From positions 1-49,887 of the forward strand of contig CAMDHY010000021.1 in assembly GCA_945898215.1 (NCBI GenBank): a stretch of 49,887 nucleotides of DNA. Reading direction: 5' to 3'. Numbering within the stretch: the first letter of the stretch is position 1; each line of letters starts with the position of its first letter. The stretch comes from Pseudoxanthobacter soli DSM 19599. Lineage in GTDB: Bacteria > Pseudomonadota > Alphaproteobacteria > Rhizobiales > Segnochrobactraceae. The notes beneath the pieces were generated by a model. The model had not been told where the DNA came from and ran no database searches. It saw only the letters and a list, made by a program, of their open reading frames with translations. This document shows, in pieces, positions 27,170-35,804 of the stretch. Position numbers and translations under genes: made by a program.

Positions 27170-27889
27170 TCACGGTCCGAGCAGATGGCGAACCACCGCC
27201 CGCGTCGTCGCTGGCACGCTCCGCGGGTCGAGGTCGGCGACGGTGCGGATCACCACGACGTCGGACAGTTCCGGCTCCGGATCGGCGGCGAGGAAGCGGC
27301 GGATCTGCGCGGCGAGGTCGTCCGCACCGTCGGGAAAGCGGTGCACGGCGACGACCACGGCCCGCGGGTGATCGCGGACGACGAGCGCCTCGACGGTCGC
27401 AACCGGGGCCGAAAGCCCTGTTTCCTCAAGCAGTTCGCGCGCGGCCGTGGCGACGAGATCGACCGTGCCGTCGGCTGTGACGTCCGTCGGGTCCGGCGTG
27501 CCACCGACGAGATAGGTGCGGCCGGCGTTGGCGGTGTGGGCGCCCATGGTGCCGAGGATCACCGCGCCGTCGCCGGCCACGATCGCCGCGGCGGCCGACA
27601 GATGGGTGAGGCCATCGACCGGATAGCCCCAGTCGCGCCAGGCGAGGAAGGCGGAGAACGGGATCGGCCGAAGCGTCGCCGCGAGCCGGCCGCCGTCGAC
27701 CGTCAGGTCCTCGGCGATCAGCACGGTGCCGTCGAACAGCGCCGGCTTCGCCGCCACCGATCGTGACCAATGATCTGTGATCATGGTTCTCTGCGCCGCG
27801 ACGAAGGCCGGCGTCCCGTCGCGGAAGACGAGGGCGCTCGCCGCGAGGGGCTCGACCGTCGGGGGCGCGGTGGTCGCGGTCGGGTTCAT
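27170..27889 (-). CDS. Nudix-like hydrolase, copy 2 (paralogue of copy 1)
   Basis: A 239-residue protein with the same architecture as its downstream neighbour. KPALFDGTVLIAE is followed by AAAAIVAGDGAVILGTMGAHTANAG, then GGTPDPTDVTADGTVDLV and the intact catalytic half ARELLEETGLS. The C-terminus (FLAADPEPELSDVVVI, DLDPRSVPATTRAVV) also matches copy 1. Like copy 1 it lacks the first Glu of the canonical box. The two copies lie 68 bases apart and have diverged widely, so the duplication is old or the pair was acquired together. Lies 22 bases after the quinone oxidoreductase gene. Confidence 0.75.
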   Translation of the reverse strand: MNPTATTAPPTVEPLAASALVFRDGTPAFVAAQRTMITDHWSRSVAAKPALFDGTVLIAEDLTVDGGRLAATLRPIPFSAFLAWRDWGYPVDGLTHLSAAAAIVAGDGAVILGTMGAHTANAGRTYLVGGTPDPTDVTADGTVDLVATAARELLEETGLSAPVATVEALVVRDHPRAVVVAVHRFPDGADDLAAQIRRFLAADPEPELSDVVVIRTVADLDPRSVPATTRAVVRHLLGP

Positions 27890-27911
27890 CGCGGCGACAT
27901 CCTGGGCGCGA

Positions 27912-28886
27912 TCACGGCCGCACGATGACCTTGCCCTTGACCGCCCGGGCGGCGATCGCCTCCAGCGCCGCCGGTACCTCGTCGAGGCCGACGACGCGGT
28001 CGATGTGCGGCTTGATCTTTCCCTCGGCCACCCAGGCGTGGATGCGCTCCATCGAACGCGCGTGGCCAGCCGGATCGCGCCTCACCGCCTCGCCGAAGAA
28101 CACGCCGCGCAGGTCGCAGTTTTTCAGGAGCAGGAGGTTGAGGGGGATCTTCGGGATGTCGCCGGCGGCGAAGCCGATGACGAGGTGGCGGCCGAGCCAG
28201 GCGATCGCCCGGAGCGCGGCCTCCGAATAGGCGCCGCCGACCGGGTCGTAGATCACGTCGACGCCACGGCCGCCGGTGAGGTCCTTCAGCCGCGCCTTCA
28301 GGTCCTCGCGCTCGTAGTCGACGACCGCGTCGGCGCCGCAGTCGCGGGCGAAGGCGAGCTTGTCGGCGCCGGCGGCGCAGGCGATCACCGTCGCCCCCAT
28401 CACCTTGCCGATCTCCACCGCCGCCTGGCCGACGCCGCCGGAGGCGCCGAGCACGGCGAGCGTCTCGCAGGGGCGCAGGTTCGCCCGTTCGTCGAGCGCC
28501 AGGATCGTCGTGCCGTAGGTGATGGTGAGCCCGGCGGCGACCTCGAGCGGGACACCGTCCGGTACCTTGGCGAGACTCGCCGCCTTCGCCACGACCATCT
28601 CGCGGCAGCAGCCCCAGCCGAGGTGGCCACTGACGCGGTCGCCGACGGCAAGCGTCTCTACCCCCTCCCCCACCGCGGCAACGGTGCCGGCCATCTCCGC
28701 GCCGGGCGAGAACGGCCGCTCGGGCTTGAACTGGTAGCGGTCGCGGATGATCAGGGTGTCAAGGAAGTTGAGGCCGACGGCGGCCACCGCCACGACGACC
28801 TCGCCCGGCCCGGCGACCGGCCCGGCAACGTCGGCGACGACGAGGCTCGCCGGAGGCCCCGGCTCGCGACTGAGAACGGCCCGCAT
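27912..28886 (-). CDS. NADPH:quinone oxidoreductase family protein (zinc-free MDR)
   Basis: A 324-residue medium-chain dehydrogenase/reductase. It has a GroES-like N-terminal half (VGLNFLDTLIIRDRYQFKP, PFSPGAEMAGTVAAVG) and a Rossmann half with the nucleotide motif VLGASGGVGQAAVEIGK. DVIYDPVGGAYSEAALRAI and the C-terminal FFGEAVRRDPAGH, IKPHIDRVVGLDEVPAALEA are typical of the QOR/zinc-free branch. It is expected to reduce quinones or enones with NADPH. The ATG at 28886 has GGAGG 6 bases upstream. It starts 35 bases after the sigma factor gene, so it is likely co-transcribed with it. Confidence 0.9.
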   Translation of the reverse strand: MRAVLSREPGPPASLVVADVAGPVAGPGEVVVAVAAVGLNFLDTLIIRDRYQFKPERPFSPGAEMAGTVAAVGEGVETLAVGDRVSGHLGWGCCREMVVAKAASLAKVPDGVPLEVAAGLTITYGTTILALDERANLRPCETLAVLGASGGVGQAAVEIGKVMGATVIACAAGADKLAFARDCGADAVVDYEREDLKARLKDLTGGRGVDVIYDPVGGAYSEAALRAIAWLGRHLVIGFAAGDIPKIPLNLLLLKNCDLRGVFFGEAVRRDPAGHARSMERIHAWVAEGKIKPHIDRVVGLDEVPAALEAIAARAVKGKVIVRP

Positions 28887-28921
28887 GGAAGTCCTCCGGA
28901 TGAGGTCAGGCGGCGGCTTGC

Positions 28922-29515
28922 CTAGTCGACGTCGATCGCCGCGTCGGTTTCGAGCTGTTTGCGCAGGCGGCCGAAGGCGAGGCGGATGCGGGACTTGACG
29001 GTGCCGAGCGGCAGGCCCTCGCGGGTGGCGATCTCGCTGTGGGAAAGGCCGTCGAAGAAGGCGAGCCGGACCAGCGCGAGCTGGTCCGGCGGCAGCAATG
29101 CCATGGCGACGCGAACCTTGTCCTCGCGGGTGCGGGCATCGATGCCGTCGTCGGGCGCCGGCACCCCGGACGGCTGCAGCGCCGGATCCTCGGCGTCGAT
29201 GAGGGCGCTGCGGTCGTGGCGCAAGAGGTCGATGCGGCGGTTGCGGGCGATCCGGTAGAGCCAGGTGGCGACGGAGGACTTGGTGCGGTCGAACAGGGCG
29301 GCCTTGCGCCACAGCACGACCATCACCTCCTGGGCGATCTCCTCGGCCACGGCGGCGTCGGCCCCCATCCGCCGGAGGTGGGCGTTGAGGCGCGGCGCGA
29401 AGTGATCGAAAAGCGCGACGAAGGCGGCGCGGTCGCGATGCTGCGCCACCCGCTCCACCAAACTCGCGAAGCGATCCCCATCGGAGCCACCGGCCGAGCC
29501 GGAAACGTACGCCAC
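28922..29515 (-). CDS. ECF RNA polymerase sigma factor, RpoE/ECF11-like
   Basis: A 197-residue extracytoplasmic-function sigma factor. Region 2: FVALFDHFAPRLNAHLRRMG, AEEIAQEVMVVLWRKAALFD, SSVATWLYRIARNRRIDLLR. Region 4: LPPDQLALVRLAFFDGLSHS, EIATREGLPLGTVKSRIRLA. The wording of region 2 closely recalls Rhodobacter RpoE (ECF11), which controls singlet-oxygen defence, but its usual partner, the ChrR zinc anti-sigma, is not encoded next to it. The start is taken as GTG 29515, giving a normal ECF length; the frame stays open upstream without similarity. It leads a minus-strand run with a quinone reductase, two Nudix genes and PhzF. Confidence 0.9.
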   Translation of the reverse strand: MAYVSGSAGGSDGDRFASLVERVAQHRDRAAFVALFDHFAPRLNAHLRRMGADAAVAEEIAQEVMVVLWRKAALFDRTKSSVATWLYRIARNRRIDLLRHDRSALIDAEDPALQPSGVPAPDDGIDARTREDKVRVAMALLPPDQLALVRLAFFDGLSHSEIATREGLPLGTVKSRIRLAFGRLRKQLETDAAIDVD

Positions 29516-29566
29516 TGTTCTTCGCCGTCCGTTCCAAGCCAAACCGGCTCCACACGCGTGCCGGCG

Positions 29567-29588
29567 AATCCGAAGGCAATCCGAAAGC
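29567..29588. repeat. Two adjacent 11-bp direct repeats upstream of the sigma gene
   Basis: AATCCGAAGGC (29567-29577) is followed immediately by AATCCGAAAGC (29578-29588), about 50-75 bases upstream of the sigma factor start. The 11-base period is one helical turn, as in tandem regulator half-sites. The 425-base gap between the sigma gene and the ialB-like gene (29516-29940) holds no other supported gene, and no clear promoter was found in it. Confidence 0.4.
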
Positions 29589-29940
29589 AGGCCGATACGC
29601 AAGGCCGGACATACGGACGGGACGCGACGGCGGATTTCCGGCACGAGGCCGCGCCCGCCGCGGCGTGCCGCTGTCACACTCTCGCCCAGATTTTCCCGCC
29701 AGCGTTCGACCACTTTCGGGGACGACGAAAGACCGGCTCGCCGGAACGATCGGACATATGCTGCACCTGTATGCCGGCCTATCGCGCACCGGGAGCGCCT
29801 GGGCGGCGGGACCTCACGATGGTCGCGGATTCCGGACCGTCAACGGTTCCGTAACGCTACGCGGTGCTTTATCAAGCGCGACGCCGCCGGAACACAGCGT
29901 GGACCCGGCGGCGGGCAGGAACACTGAGCGGCAGGAGACG

Positions 29941-30462
29941 ATGCACTTACGTACGTTGACCTTCACGGTGCTCGCGAGCCTCGCCGCGGTGGGCCCGGTC
30001 TTCGCACAGGCCACGACCGGCCGAGAGCCCGCGCTCATCAAGCAGACCAACGACTGGTCGTCCTTCTCGCACGGCGAAGGTCCCGGCAAGGTCTGCTTCG
30101 CGATGACCACGCCGAAGGCGAAGACGCCGCCGAACCTCAACCACGGCGACGTGTTCTTCTTCGTCTCGAACCGGCCTGGCGAGGGCGTGCGCAACGAGCC
30201 GAGCATCCTCGTCGGCTATCCGTTCCAGGACGGCTCGCGCGTCACCGTCGACATCGACGGCCAGAAATTCACGCTGTTCACCAAGGGTGACGGCGCCTGG
30301 GTCGAGAACGCCGCCCAGGAGGCGCCGCTGGTCGCGGCGATGAAGAAGGGCAAGACGATGAGCGTCGCCGGGACGTCCGGCCGCGGCAACCCGACCGGCT
30401 ACACCTTCTCGCTCTCGGGCATCTCCGCCTCGGTCGGCGATATCGACAAGGCCTGCCCCTGA
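29941..30462 (+). CDS. Invasion-associated locus B (IalB) family exported protein
   Basis: A 173-residue protein with a cleavable signal peptide (LTFTVLASLAAVGPVFAQ) and an IalB-like beta domain. WSSFSHGEGPGKVCFAMTTPK, FFFVSNRPGEGVRNEPSILVGYPF and the C-terminal ASVGDIDKACP are characteristic. Two cysteines (in KVCFAM and the last-but-one residue) may form a disulfide. Named after Bartonella IalB, but the family is widespread in free-living Rhizobiales and its function there is unknown. ATG 29941 has AGGAG just upstream. The frame is open further upstream but shows no coding content. Confidence 0.88.
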   Translation: MHLRTLTFTVLASLAAVGPVFAQATTGREPALIKQTNDWSSFSHGEGPGKVCFAMTTPKAKTPPNLNHGDVFFFVSNRPGEGVRNEPSILVGYPFQDGSRVTVDIDGQKFTLFTKGDGAWVENAAQEAPLVAAMKKGKTMSVAGTSGRGNPTGYTFSLSGISASVGDIDKACP

Positions 30463-30556
30463 TCGACGCATGAGGACGCGGACCGCGGCGGTGGCAGGCG
30501 GCGCCTCGATCCACTAGATTGAGACGAGGCGTTGCCCCGTCGCAGAGACCAAGGAG

Positions 30557-30577
30557 CGCCCCGGCCAGTCCGGGGCG
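30557..30577 (+). terminator. Hairpin between the IalB-like gene and rlmN
   Basis: An 8-bp stem CGCCCCGG/CCGGGGCG with a CCAGT loop, about 95 bases after the ialB-like stop and 44 before the rlmN start. It may terminate the first transcript or lie in the rlmN leader. A T-poor tail (TTGCCGTTT) makes strong termination doubtful. Confidence 0.45.
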
Positions 30578-30620
30578 TTGCCGTTTCGGGCCGCGCGGCC
30601 CAAAGAGCCGGACCGGAATC

Positions 30621-31880
30621 ATGACCGTCGTTCTCGACGCCACCCGCCAGACGACCGCCGCCGCCGAGGCTCGCCCGACGCCCACGCCCATCGTCGCCGC
30701 AGTCGCCCGCGCGGCTGAAAGGCCGTCGCTGATCGGGCTCGAGCGGCCGGCGCTCGCGAGCGCGCTCGTCGCGGCCGGCGTGGCGGAACGGCAGGCGCGG
30801 ATGCGCGCCAACCAGATCTGGCAGTGGCTGTACCACTATGGCGTCACCGACTTCGCGGCGATGACCAACGTCGGCAAGGACCTCCGGGCCCTGCTCGCGG
30901 AGCGCTTCACGATCGCCCGGCCGGAGATCGTCGAGGAACAGGTCTCCTCCGACGGCACCCGCAAGTGGCTCTTGCGCTTCCCCCCGCGCGGTGCCGGCCG
31001 GCCGGTCGAGGTGGAGACGGTCTACATCCCCGAGGTCGGCCGCGGCACCTTATGCGTCTCGAGCCAGGTCGGCTGCACGCTCACCTGCTCGTTTTGCCAC
31101 ACCGGCACGCAGACGCTGGTGCGCAACCTCACGGCCGAGGAGATCGTCGCGCAGGTGCTCGTCGCCCGCGACCGCCTTGGCGACCACCCCGGCGGCCGCA
31201 CGCCGCACGGCGCGATGGTGCCGACGGAGGGCAGCCGGCTCGTCTCCAACATCGTCATGATGGGCATGGGCGAGCCGCTCTACAATTTCGACGAGGTGAA
31301 GACGGCGCTGATGATCGCCTCCGACGGCGAGGGCATCGCGCTGTCGCGCCGCCGCATCACGCTGTCGACCTCGGGCGTGGTGCCGATGATCGCGCGGGCC
31401 GGCGCCGAGATCGGCGTGTCGCTGGCGGTGTCGCTGCACGCGGCGAACGATCAGACGCGCGACGTGCTGGTGCCGCTCAACAAGAAGTACCCGATCGCAG
31501 AGCTGCTCGACGCCTGCCGGCGCTATCCGGGGCTGTCTAACGCGCGGCGGATCACCTTCGAGTACGTCATGCTGAAGGGCGTCAACGACTCACCGGCCGA
31601 CGCCCGCGCTCTGGTGCGGCTGCTCAAGGGCATCCCGGCGAAGATCAACCTGATCCCGTTCAACCCGTGGCCGGGCTCGGGCTACGAATGCTCGGACTGG
31701 GAGACGATCGAGGCGTTCGCCGACATCGTCAACGAGGCCGGCTACGCCTCGCCGATCCGCACGCCGCGCGGCCGTGACATCCTCGCCGCCTGCGGCCAGC
31801 TGAAGTCGGAGAGCCAGCGCATGCGCGCCCGCGAGCGCCTGGCACTCGAGGCGATGGTGGCGGGCAGCGACGACGACTGA
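30621..31880 (+). CDS. rlmN: Dual-specificity rRNA/tRNA adenine-C2 methyltransferase RlmN
   Basis: A 419-residue radical-SAM enzyme that methylates A2503 of 23S rRNA and A37 of some tRNAs. The cluster-binding CX3CX2C is Cys152, Cys156 and Cys159 (GCTLTCSFC). The SAM-binding motif [14 protein letters not shown] is followed by [34 protein letters not shown] and [14 protein letters not shown]. The methyl-carrying cysteine is Cys391 in [12 protein letters not shown]. The N-terminal 35 residues are an Ala/Thr-rich extension seen in many alphaproteobacterial RlmN. ATG 30621 is preceded by a modest GGA. Confidence 0.96.
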   Translation: MTVVLDATRQTTAAAEARPTPTPIVAAVARAAERPSLIGLERPALASALVAAGVAERQARMRANQIWQWLYHYGVTDFAAMTNVGKDLRALLAERFTIARPEIVEEQVSSDGTRKWLLRFPPRGAGRPVEVETVYIPEVGRGTLCVSSQVGCTLTCSFCHTGTQTLVRNLTAEEIVAQVLVARDRLGDHPGGRTPHGAMVPTEGSRLVSNIVMMGMGEPLYNFDEVKTALMIASDGEGIALSRRRITLSTSGVVPMIARAGAEIGVSLAVSLHAANDQTRDVLVPLNKKYPIAELLDACRRYPGLSNARRITFEYVMLKGVNDSPADARALVRLLKGIPAKINLIPFNPWPGSGYECSDWETIEAFADIVNEAGYASPIRTPRGRDILAACGQLKSESQRMRARERLALEAMVAGSDDD

Positions 31881-31901
31881 GGCGGCGCTTCTTCGCCGCG
31901 T

Positions 31902-32540
31902 TCACTCGTCCTTCGGCGGCTCCGGCAGGGCGTGGCGCTGCATCAGCGGGATCTGGGCGAAGGCGAAGGCGAGCGTCAGCGGCATCACGCCGAAAACCTT
32001 GAAGTTCACCCACGCGTCGGTGGAGAACATCCGCCAGACCACCTCGTTCAGCACCGCCAGCACGATGAAGAACAGCCCCCAGCGCAGCGTCAGCTTGCGC
32101 CAGCCCTCGGCGTCGAGCTTGACCACCTCGTCGAAGACGTAGCCGAGCAGCGGCTTGCCGAAAGCGAGGCCGCCGAGGAGGACGACGGCGAACATCAGGT
32201 TGATGACCGTCGGCTTCAGCTTGATGAAGAGCTCGTCCTGGAGGGCGAGCGTCAGCCCACCGAACACCAGCACCAGGACGCCCGAGATCAGTGGCATCAC
32301 CGGCACGCGGCGCACCATCGCGTAGGAGATCGACAGCGACACCACGGTCGCCACCATGAAGGCGGCGGTAGCGGTGAAGAGATCGAAGCGGGCGTTGGCG
32401 AAGAAGAAGATGCCGAGCGGGCCGAGCTCTAGGGCGAGCTTCAGGAGCGGCGGCAGATGGCGGCGCGGCACCGGGGCGGCAGGGCCGGTGGCCGGTGGAT
32501 ACTGGGTGGCCCGCGGGGCTTGGGCCGGATCGGTGGACAA
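31902..32540 (-). CDS. yciB: YciB/IspZ family inner-membrane protein (septation protein A)
   Basis: A 212-residue membrane protein with about five helices. Family motifs: [62 protein letters not shown] and [19 protein letters not shown]. YciB proteins act in envelope synthesis and septation in other bacteria. The start is TTG 32540, with AGGA about 10 bases upstream; the next Met would remove the first conserved segment. Convergent with rlmN, whose stop is 21 bases away. Confidence 0.92.
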   Translation of the reverse strand: MSTDPAQAPRATQYPPATGPAAPVPRRHLPPLLKLALELGPLGIFFFANARFDLFTATAAFMVATVVSLSISYAMVRRVPVMPLISGVLVLVFGGLTLALQDELFIKLKPTVINLMFAVVLLGGLAFGKPLLGYVFDEVVKLDAEGWRKLTLRWGLFFIVLAVLNEVVWRMFSTDAWVNFKVFGVMPLTLAFAFAQIPLMQRHALPEPPKDE

Positions 32541-32799
32541 GACGGCGCGATCCTCGGTCTGGTGTCATTCGAGACTGTGGTGACATGCGCGTCGGGGGCG
32601 CCGCGATCAAGCCCCATTCTGCCGCAAGCTTCCCCCGTCGGGCGTCGGGCGGCGTGACGATGGCGGATTGCGCCGGCCGGCGCGGCGTTGGAAAAGAGGG
32701 CGCGGGCGGGCGGCGGGGCCGAATCGTCGGCGGTGCCGCAGCAGCGAGGGACGCCATGACGAGCGGAGCACGCGACGAGACCGGGGCGTTGCAGCCCGG

Positions 32800-35619
32800 A
32801 TGACGCTGCCGATCGTCATCACGGCCGTCGCGGTCCTGCTCGTCATCATCGCGCTGATCCAGCCGCTCGCCGGGCGCCTCAGCCTGCCGCCGTCGGTGCT
32901 GCTCGCCGCCGTCGGCATCCTGATCGGCGCCGGTGCGACCTACCTGCTGTTCACGCCGCTGACCGACACCTTCAACGAGGTGGCACGGGCGTTCGTCGAC
33001 CTGCCGGTCAGTTCCGAGACCTTCCTCTACGTCTTCCTGCCGGCGCTGCTGTTCCAGACCTCGCTGTCGCTCGACGTCCGGCGGATGGCCGAGGACGCGG
33101 CACCCGTGCTGCTGCTCGCCGTCGTGGCGGTGCTGCTCGCCACCATCTTCATCGGCTATTCGGTCGCCTGGGCGTCGGGCCAGCCGCTCGTCGTCTGCCT
33201 GCTGCTCGGTGCCATCGTCGCCACCACCGACCCGGTCGCGGTCGTCGGCATCTTTCGCGAGCTCGGTGCGCCGGCGAGGCTGACGCGGCTCGTCGAGGGC
33301 GAGAGCCTGCTGAACGACGCCGCCGCCATCACCCTGTTCGTGCTGCTCCTCGACCTGCTGATCTCCGGCCGCGCCACGAGCTTCCCGGAAGCGGTGATGG
33401 CGTTCTCCGTGAAGGGCATCGGCGGCGCGGTGGTCGGCTACGTCGCCGGCCGCGTCACCGCCTCGCTGTTCCGCGTCGTCCGCGACTTCCCGGCGGCGAT
33501 CGTCACGGTCAGCGTGGCGCTGCCCTATCTCGTCTTTATCGGCTGCGAGGAACTGCACCTGTCCGGCGTAGTCGGAGTGGTGGGCGCCGGCATCGCCGTC
33601 AACCTCAACGGCCCGACGCGCGTGCCGCCGGACGCCTGGCGCTATCTGCGCGAGATCTGGGAACAGCTCGAGTTCTGGGCCGCGTCGCTGATCTTCGTGC
33701 TCGCCGCGCTGCTGGTGCCACGCCTGCTCGGCGACGTCGAGCTGTGGGAGGTGCTACCGCTCGTCGTGCTGATCGCCGCCGCCTTCACCTCCCGGGCCCT
33801 GACGCTGTTCGGGCTGCTGCCGCTCCTGACGCTCGTCAAGCTGTCAGCCGAGGTTGACGACAAGTTCAAGGTCGTCATCCTGTGGGGCGGCCTGCGCGGG
33901 GCGGTGACGCTGGCGCTCGCGCTCGCGGTAACCGAGAACCCGCTGGTGCCGCCGGAGGTCAAGCGCTTCATCGCCACCACGGCGGCGGGCTTCACGCTGT
34001 TCACCCTGCTTGTCAGCGGCACCACGCTCCGGCCGCTGATCGGCATCCTGAAGCTTGACCAGCTGTCGCCGTTCGACCGGGCGCAGCGCGACAGCGGCCT
34101 CGCGCTGGCGCTGCGCAACGTGCGGGATTCGGTGAAGCGGACGGCGGAATCGACGGAGATGCCGGCGCCGCTCGCCGACGACGTCATCGGCCGCTACGAC
34201 ACCCGCATCGCCGAGGTGCTGGAGCGCGTCGGCGCAGACGACGACGTGCTCGACCGCGACCGCATCACCTTCGCCCTCGTCTCCCTCGCCGACCGCGAGC
34301 GTGCGCTGCTGCAGCAGCATTTCCGCCGCCGCACGGTGTCGGTGCGCATCATCGAGCAGTTGCTCGCCGAGACCGGGCAGTTGCGCGAGCGGGCGCGCGC
34401 CGGCGGCCGCGTCGAGTACAACCGCGCGTCGCGGCGGATGATCGGCTACTCGATCGGCTTCCGCATCGCGCTCCGCCTGCACCGCTACCTGCGCATCGAC
34501 AGCTTCCTGGTGGAGGCGCTCGCCGACCGGTTCGAGCGTCTGCTGGTACAGCGCATCGTGCTTGGCGAACTGGTGCCGTTCGTCGGCGACCGCATCGCCC
34601 CGGTATTCGGCCACCGCGTCGCCGAGATCGTCGAGGACATCCTGACGCAGCGCCGCGAGGCGACGCGGCGCGCCCTCGACGCCCTCGAGCTGCAGTATCC
34701 GGACTATTCGCTCGAGCTCGAGCGGCGCTTCCTGACGCGAACCGGCCTCAGGCGCGAGGAGCTCGAATACGAGACGCTGTTCGCCGACCGGCTGATCAAC
34801 GCCGAGGTGCTGAACGACCTGCAGCGCGACATCTCGCACGCGCGCGCCGCCACCGAGACACGGCCGCGCCTCGACCTGCGCCTCAATACCCAGGAACTGG
34901 TCAGCCACTTCCCGCTCTTCCAGAACCTCAACGACAAGCAGATCGCGCAGGTGACGCGCCTGCTCAGGCCACGCTTCGCGGTGCCGGGCGAGCGGCTGAT
35001 CCGGCGCGGCGAGCGCGGCGACGCCGTCTACTTCGTCTCCTCCGGCGCGGTGGAGGTGTCGACCGCCACCGGCCCGATCCGCCTCGGCCGTGGCGACTTC
35101 ATCGGCGAGCTCGCCATCCTCACCGGCGCCCGCCGTAATGCCGACGTCACGGCGATCGCCTATTGCCAGCTGCTCGTGCTGGAGGCCGACGAGTTCAAGG
35201 CGCTGATCGCCCGCAACCCCGACATCGCCGCCGAGGTCGACCGCGTCGCGGCGATCCGCCTCGGCCGCATCATGGCACGGCCGGGCGACGACATCGGGGA
35301 TGCCGAGGCCGAGCCGAGCGACGCCGCGGCGGCGGCCGACGCCCATCTCGAGGTACGGCCGCGACCGGCCGAGCCGCCGGCGGCGGAGGCGTCGACGGTT
35401 GGCGAGGCAACGGCGACCGAGACGGTGGCGGCAACGGCCGTCGCCGAGCCGGTCGCCGCCCCTGCCCCGGTCGCCCCGGTGACGCCGCCGATCGTCGTGG
35501 CGGACGCGGCAGAGCCGGGCGCAGGGAACGAGAGTGTGACGGCCGGTACGACGCCGGACAACGAAGTGGCGCCCGGCGCGTTCAGCGACGGGAAAGCCCG
35601 AGACGGAGAGACGAGATGA
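32800..35619 (+). CDS. CPA1-type Na+/H+ antiporter with C-terminal cyclic-nucleotide-binding domain
   Basis: A 939-residue protein. The first ~410 residues are a Na+/H+ exchanger domain with the ion-site motif TTDPVAVVGIFRELGAP, VEGESLLNDAAAITLFVLLL and the late motif WGGLRGAVTLALALA. About 290 cytoplasmic, Arg/Glu-rich, probably helical residues follow. A cNMP-binding domain lies at about 705-822 (LFQNLNDKQIAQVTRLLRP, RRGERGDAVYFVSSGAVEV, GDFIGELAILTGARRNADV). The binding cassette keeps Gly-Glu-Leu and Arg, with Asn in place of Ser/Thr. The last ~115 residues are Ala/Pro/Glu/Thr-rich and disordered. ATG 32800 has only a weak binding site. The gap to yciB (32541-32799) contains nothing recognisable. 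Confidence 0.9.
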   Translation: MTLPIVITAVAVLLVIIALIQPLAGRLSLPPSVLLAAVGILIGAGATYLLFTPLTDTFNEVARAFVDLPVSSETFLYVFLPALLFQTSLSLDVRRMAEDAAPVLLLAVVAVLLATIFIGYSVAWASGQPLVVCLLLGAIVATTDPVAVVGIFRELGAPARLTRLVEGESLLNDAAAITLFVLLLDLLISGRATSFPEAVMAFSVKGIGGAVVGYVAGRVTASLFRVVRDFPAAIVTVSVALPYLVFIGCEELHLSGVVGVVGAGIAVNLNGPTRVPPDAWRYLREIWEQLEFWAASLIFVLAALLVPRLLGDVELWEVLPLVVLIAAAFTSRALTLFGLLPLLTLVKLSAEVDDKFKVVILWGGLRGAVTLALALAVTENPLVPPEVKRFIATTAAGFTLFTLLVSGTTLRPLIGILKLDQLSPFDRAQRDSGLALALRNVRDSVKRTAESTEMPAPLADDVIGRYDTRIAEVLERVGADDDVLDRDRITFALVSLADRERALLQQHFRRRTVSVRIIEQLLAETGQLRERARAGGRVEYNRASRRMIGYSIGFRIALRLHRYLRIDSFLVEALADRFERLLVQRIVLGELVPFVGDRIAPVFGHRVAEIVEDILTQRREATRRALDALELQYPDYSLELERRFLTRTGLRREELEYETLFADRLINAEVLNDLQRDISHARAATETRPRLDLRLNTQELVSHFPLFQNLNDKQIAQVTRLLRPRFAVPGERLIRRGERGDAVYFVSSGAVEVSTATGPIRLGRGDFIGELAILTGARRNADVTAIAYCQLLVLEADEFKALIARNPDIAAEVDRVAAIRLGRIMARPGDDIGDAEAEPSDAAAAADAHLEVRPRPAEPPAAEASTVGEATATETVAATAVAEPVAAPAPVAPVTPPIVVADAAEPGAGNESVTAGTTPDNEVAPGAFSDGKARDGETR

Positions 35620-35774
35620 CCATCGATGTCGTGACGCTGCAGCCCCTCCTCGCCATCGTGATCGGTGTGCTGATCCTGATCGTGCCGCGCATCCTCAACT
35701 ATGCGGTGGCGGCCTACCTCATCATCACGGGCGTGCTCGGCCTCTGGCCGAACCTCCTGCACGGACTGAACTAG
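35616..35774 (+). CDS. DUF3096 family small membrane protein
   Basis: A 52-residue protein with two hydrophobic helices around a conserved turn (VIGVLILIVPRILNYAVAAY), the signature of DUF3096. Its ATG overlaps the antiporter stop codon by four bases (ATGA) and has GGAGAG upstream, so it is translationally coupled to the antiporter. Function unknown; the coupling suggests an accessory subunit or a stress-related membrane peptide. Confidence 0.85.
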   Translation: MTIDVVTLQPLLAIVIGVLILIVPRILNYAVAAYLIITGVLGLWPNLLHGLN

Positions 35775-35804
35775 CTTCGCCCCACGGGCGCCGGCGCGGC
35801 CCGG

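Noticed and set aside
28887-29789. Fusion of a long upstream segment to the quinone oxidoreductase
   Set aside because: The frame is merely open through the sigma factor gene; the sigma gene is in another frame and the oxidoreductase has its own GGAGG and ATG at 28886.
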